Positions 5,119 to 5,716 of a stretch of 5,716 bases of DNA are shown in pieces. Under the pieces are notes generated by a model. The model made no database searches. It saw nothing but the letters and a program-made list of their open reading frames with translations, and had not been told where the DNA came from. The DNA is from JBDLIL01 sp039714855 (GTDB lineage Bacteria; Patescibacteriota; Microgenomatia; UBA1400; PJMF01). The stretch covers positions 1 through 5,716 of the forward strand of contig JBDLIL010000056.1 in NCBI GenBank assembly GCA_039714855.1, given 5' to 3'. The position numbers and the translations under genes were made by a program. Within the stretch, counting starts at the first letter, position 1; every line of letters starts with the position of its first letter.

Positions 5119-5716
5119 TAGCCACTTCTTCCAAAGTTTTTAGTACTATTCTAGCTGATTTTTTCCAACTAAACTTTTTCACTCTTTCTCTACCTAGTTT
5201 TTTATATTCAGCTCTCTTTTTAGCAGAAAAATTTAAAATTTCTCTTATGCCACCAGCAATAGAATCCAAGCTTTGGGGATCAACTAAAATTCCAGCTTCT
5301 CCTACTACCTCTGGCAAGCTAGAATCGTTGGCAATCAAAGGAATGCTGCCATATTGCAATGCTTCCAGCGCAGGAATACCAAAGCCCTCATATGGGCTAA
5401 TTGAGATGCTAGCCAAGGCATGTTCAAACAAAACTTTTTTTTCTTTTTCGCTTATAAATCCAGTAAAAATAATGTTTTTGTTAAATGGAGACTTTTTAGC
5501 CGTTTGCAGAATTTCTTCAGCCAACCAACCTATCTTGCCTGCTATAATTAGTTTGAGATTATGAACTTGGCTCATCTGTGTTCTGCGACCTCTTGAGAGA
5601 ATTTGTGTGTTACCGAGTTGTAAAGAAATTTTATTAAATGCTTCTATGAGTTTTGCTAAATTTTTTCTAGGCTGAAGTGTAGAGAGACTTAGTAAGTATT
5701 TATCTCCTAGTTCAAA
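5108..5716 (-). CDS. GT4-family (group 1) glycosyltransferase, C-terminal domain (partial, N-terminus off the right edge)
   Basis: The frame is open from the right edge to the TAA at 5110-5108, giving 202 residues. The methionine at 5575 is internal, because clear family motifs lie upstream of it. The visible part is the GT-B C-terminal Rossmann domain: YLLSLSTLQPRKNLAKLIEAF straddles 7-27 (the PRKN hallmark is 16-19), then KLIIAGKIGW (55-64), IIFTGFIS (82-89), the donor-binding E-x7-E motif in PYEGFGIPALEA (E110 and E118), IPLIANDSSLPEVVGEAG (125-142) and FSWKKSA (182-188). Such enzymes transfer a sugar with retention from a nucleotide donor to a lipid-linked or polysaccharide acceptor. Residues about 33-50 form an unusual extra loop before the KLIIAG strand. 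The 3' end overlaps ruvC by 11 nt, so the pair is very likely co-transcribed. The sugar specificity cannot be read. Confidence 0.93.
   Translation of the reverse strand, partial: FELGDKYLLSLSTLQPRKNLAKLIEAFNKISLQLGNTQILSRGRRTQMSQVHNLKLIIAGKIGWLAEEILQTAKKSPFNKNIIFTGFISEKEKKVLFEHALASISISPYEGFGIPALEALQYGSIPLIANDSSLPEVVGEAGILVDPQSLDSIAGGIREILNFSAKKRAEYKKLGRERVKKFSWKKSARIVLKTLEEVASEK
5128..5132 (-). promoter_or_regulatory. Probable ribosome binding site supporting the GTG start of ruvC
   Basis: On the minus strand GGAAG at 5132-5128 lies 9 bases before the GTG at 5118. It is a partial Shine-Dalgarno match inside the upstream glycosyltransferase gene and helps decide the GTG start. Confidence 0.4.

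Noticed and set aside
5573..5575. ATG as a start for the glycosyltransferase at the right edge.
   Set aside because: The same frame continues upstream to the edge and holds the GT4 PRKN hallmark, so this methionine is internal and the gene is truncated by the window.
1..5716. Search for CRISPR arrays, tRNA/rRNA, riboswitches, transposase genes, defence genes or intrinsic terminators.
   Set aside because: Coding sequence covers nearly all of the window, the gaps are 36 nt or less, and no regularly spaced palindromic repeats, cloverleaf, transposase motif or GC hairpin plus T-run was found by eye.

Overview
The window is an AT-rich, gene-dense bacterial segment in which all eight genes lie on the minus strand, so the text reads in reverse order of transcription. 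The style points to a Candidate Phyla Radiation (Patescibacteria) genome, most likely the Microgenomates group. The signs are small compact proteins, Lys/Asn/Ile-rich composition, almost no intergenic DNA, mostly weak Shine-Dalgarno sequences, and protein variants such as a PRVGKK hairpin in RuvA that I associate with that lineage. TGA is used as a stop (ruvC and ruvA both end in it), so the genetic code is the standard bacterial one and not the TGA=Gly code of Gracilibacteria/SR1. The taxonomic call is inference from recall, not from a search.

In transcription order (right to left) the layout is: the C-terminal part of a GT4 glycosyltransferase cut by the right edge (5108-5716); ruvC (4615-5118); ruvA (4039-4611); ruvB (3084-4049); a small coiled-coil protein (2772-3059); a left-handed beta-helix acyltransferase (2156-2764); a GT2 glycosyltransferase (1109-2119); and an O-antigen ligase/polymerase-like membrane protein cut by the left edge (1-1105). 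The junctions are an 11-nt overlap, a 3-nt gap, an 11-nt overlap, then gaps of 24, 7, 36 and 3 nt. No terminator-like hairpin followed by a T-run is visible between any genes. The simplest reading is one long transcription unit, or at most two.

Two functions are interleaved. RuvA, RuvB and RuvC form the complete Holliday-junction branch migration and resolution machine. The flanking genes (two glycosyltransferases, an acyltransferase and a Wzy/WaaL-like membrane enzyme) fit assembly and modification of a cell-surface polysaccharide or glycan. No gene exceeding a normal family repertoire was found, and nothing looks like a defence system, CRISPR array, RNA gene or transposon. No stretch over 300 bases lacks a gene.

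The most distinctive feature is at the DNA level. Several short tracts with an exact 7-bp period sit in frame inside protein-coding genes: ruvC, GT2 (twice), the O-antigen ligase gene, and more weakly the acyltransferase. One tract is shared between two genes as a 20-nt exact inverted match. In at least two cases the tract falls where the protein seems to carry a loop that relatives lack, which suggests a dispersed heptanucleotide repeat family that expands into or replaces permissive protein segments.
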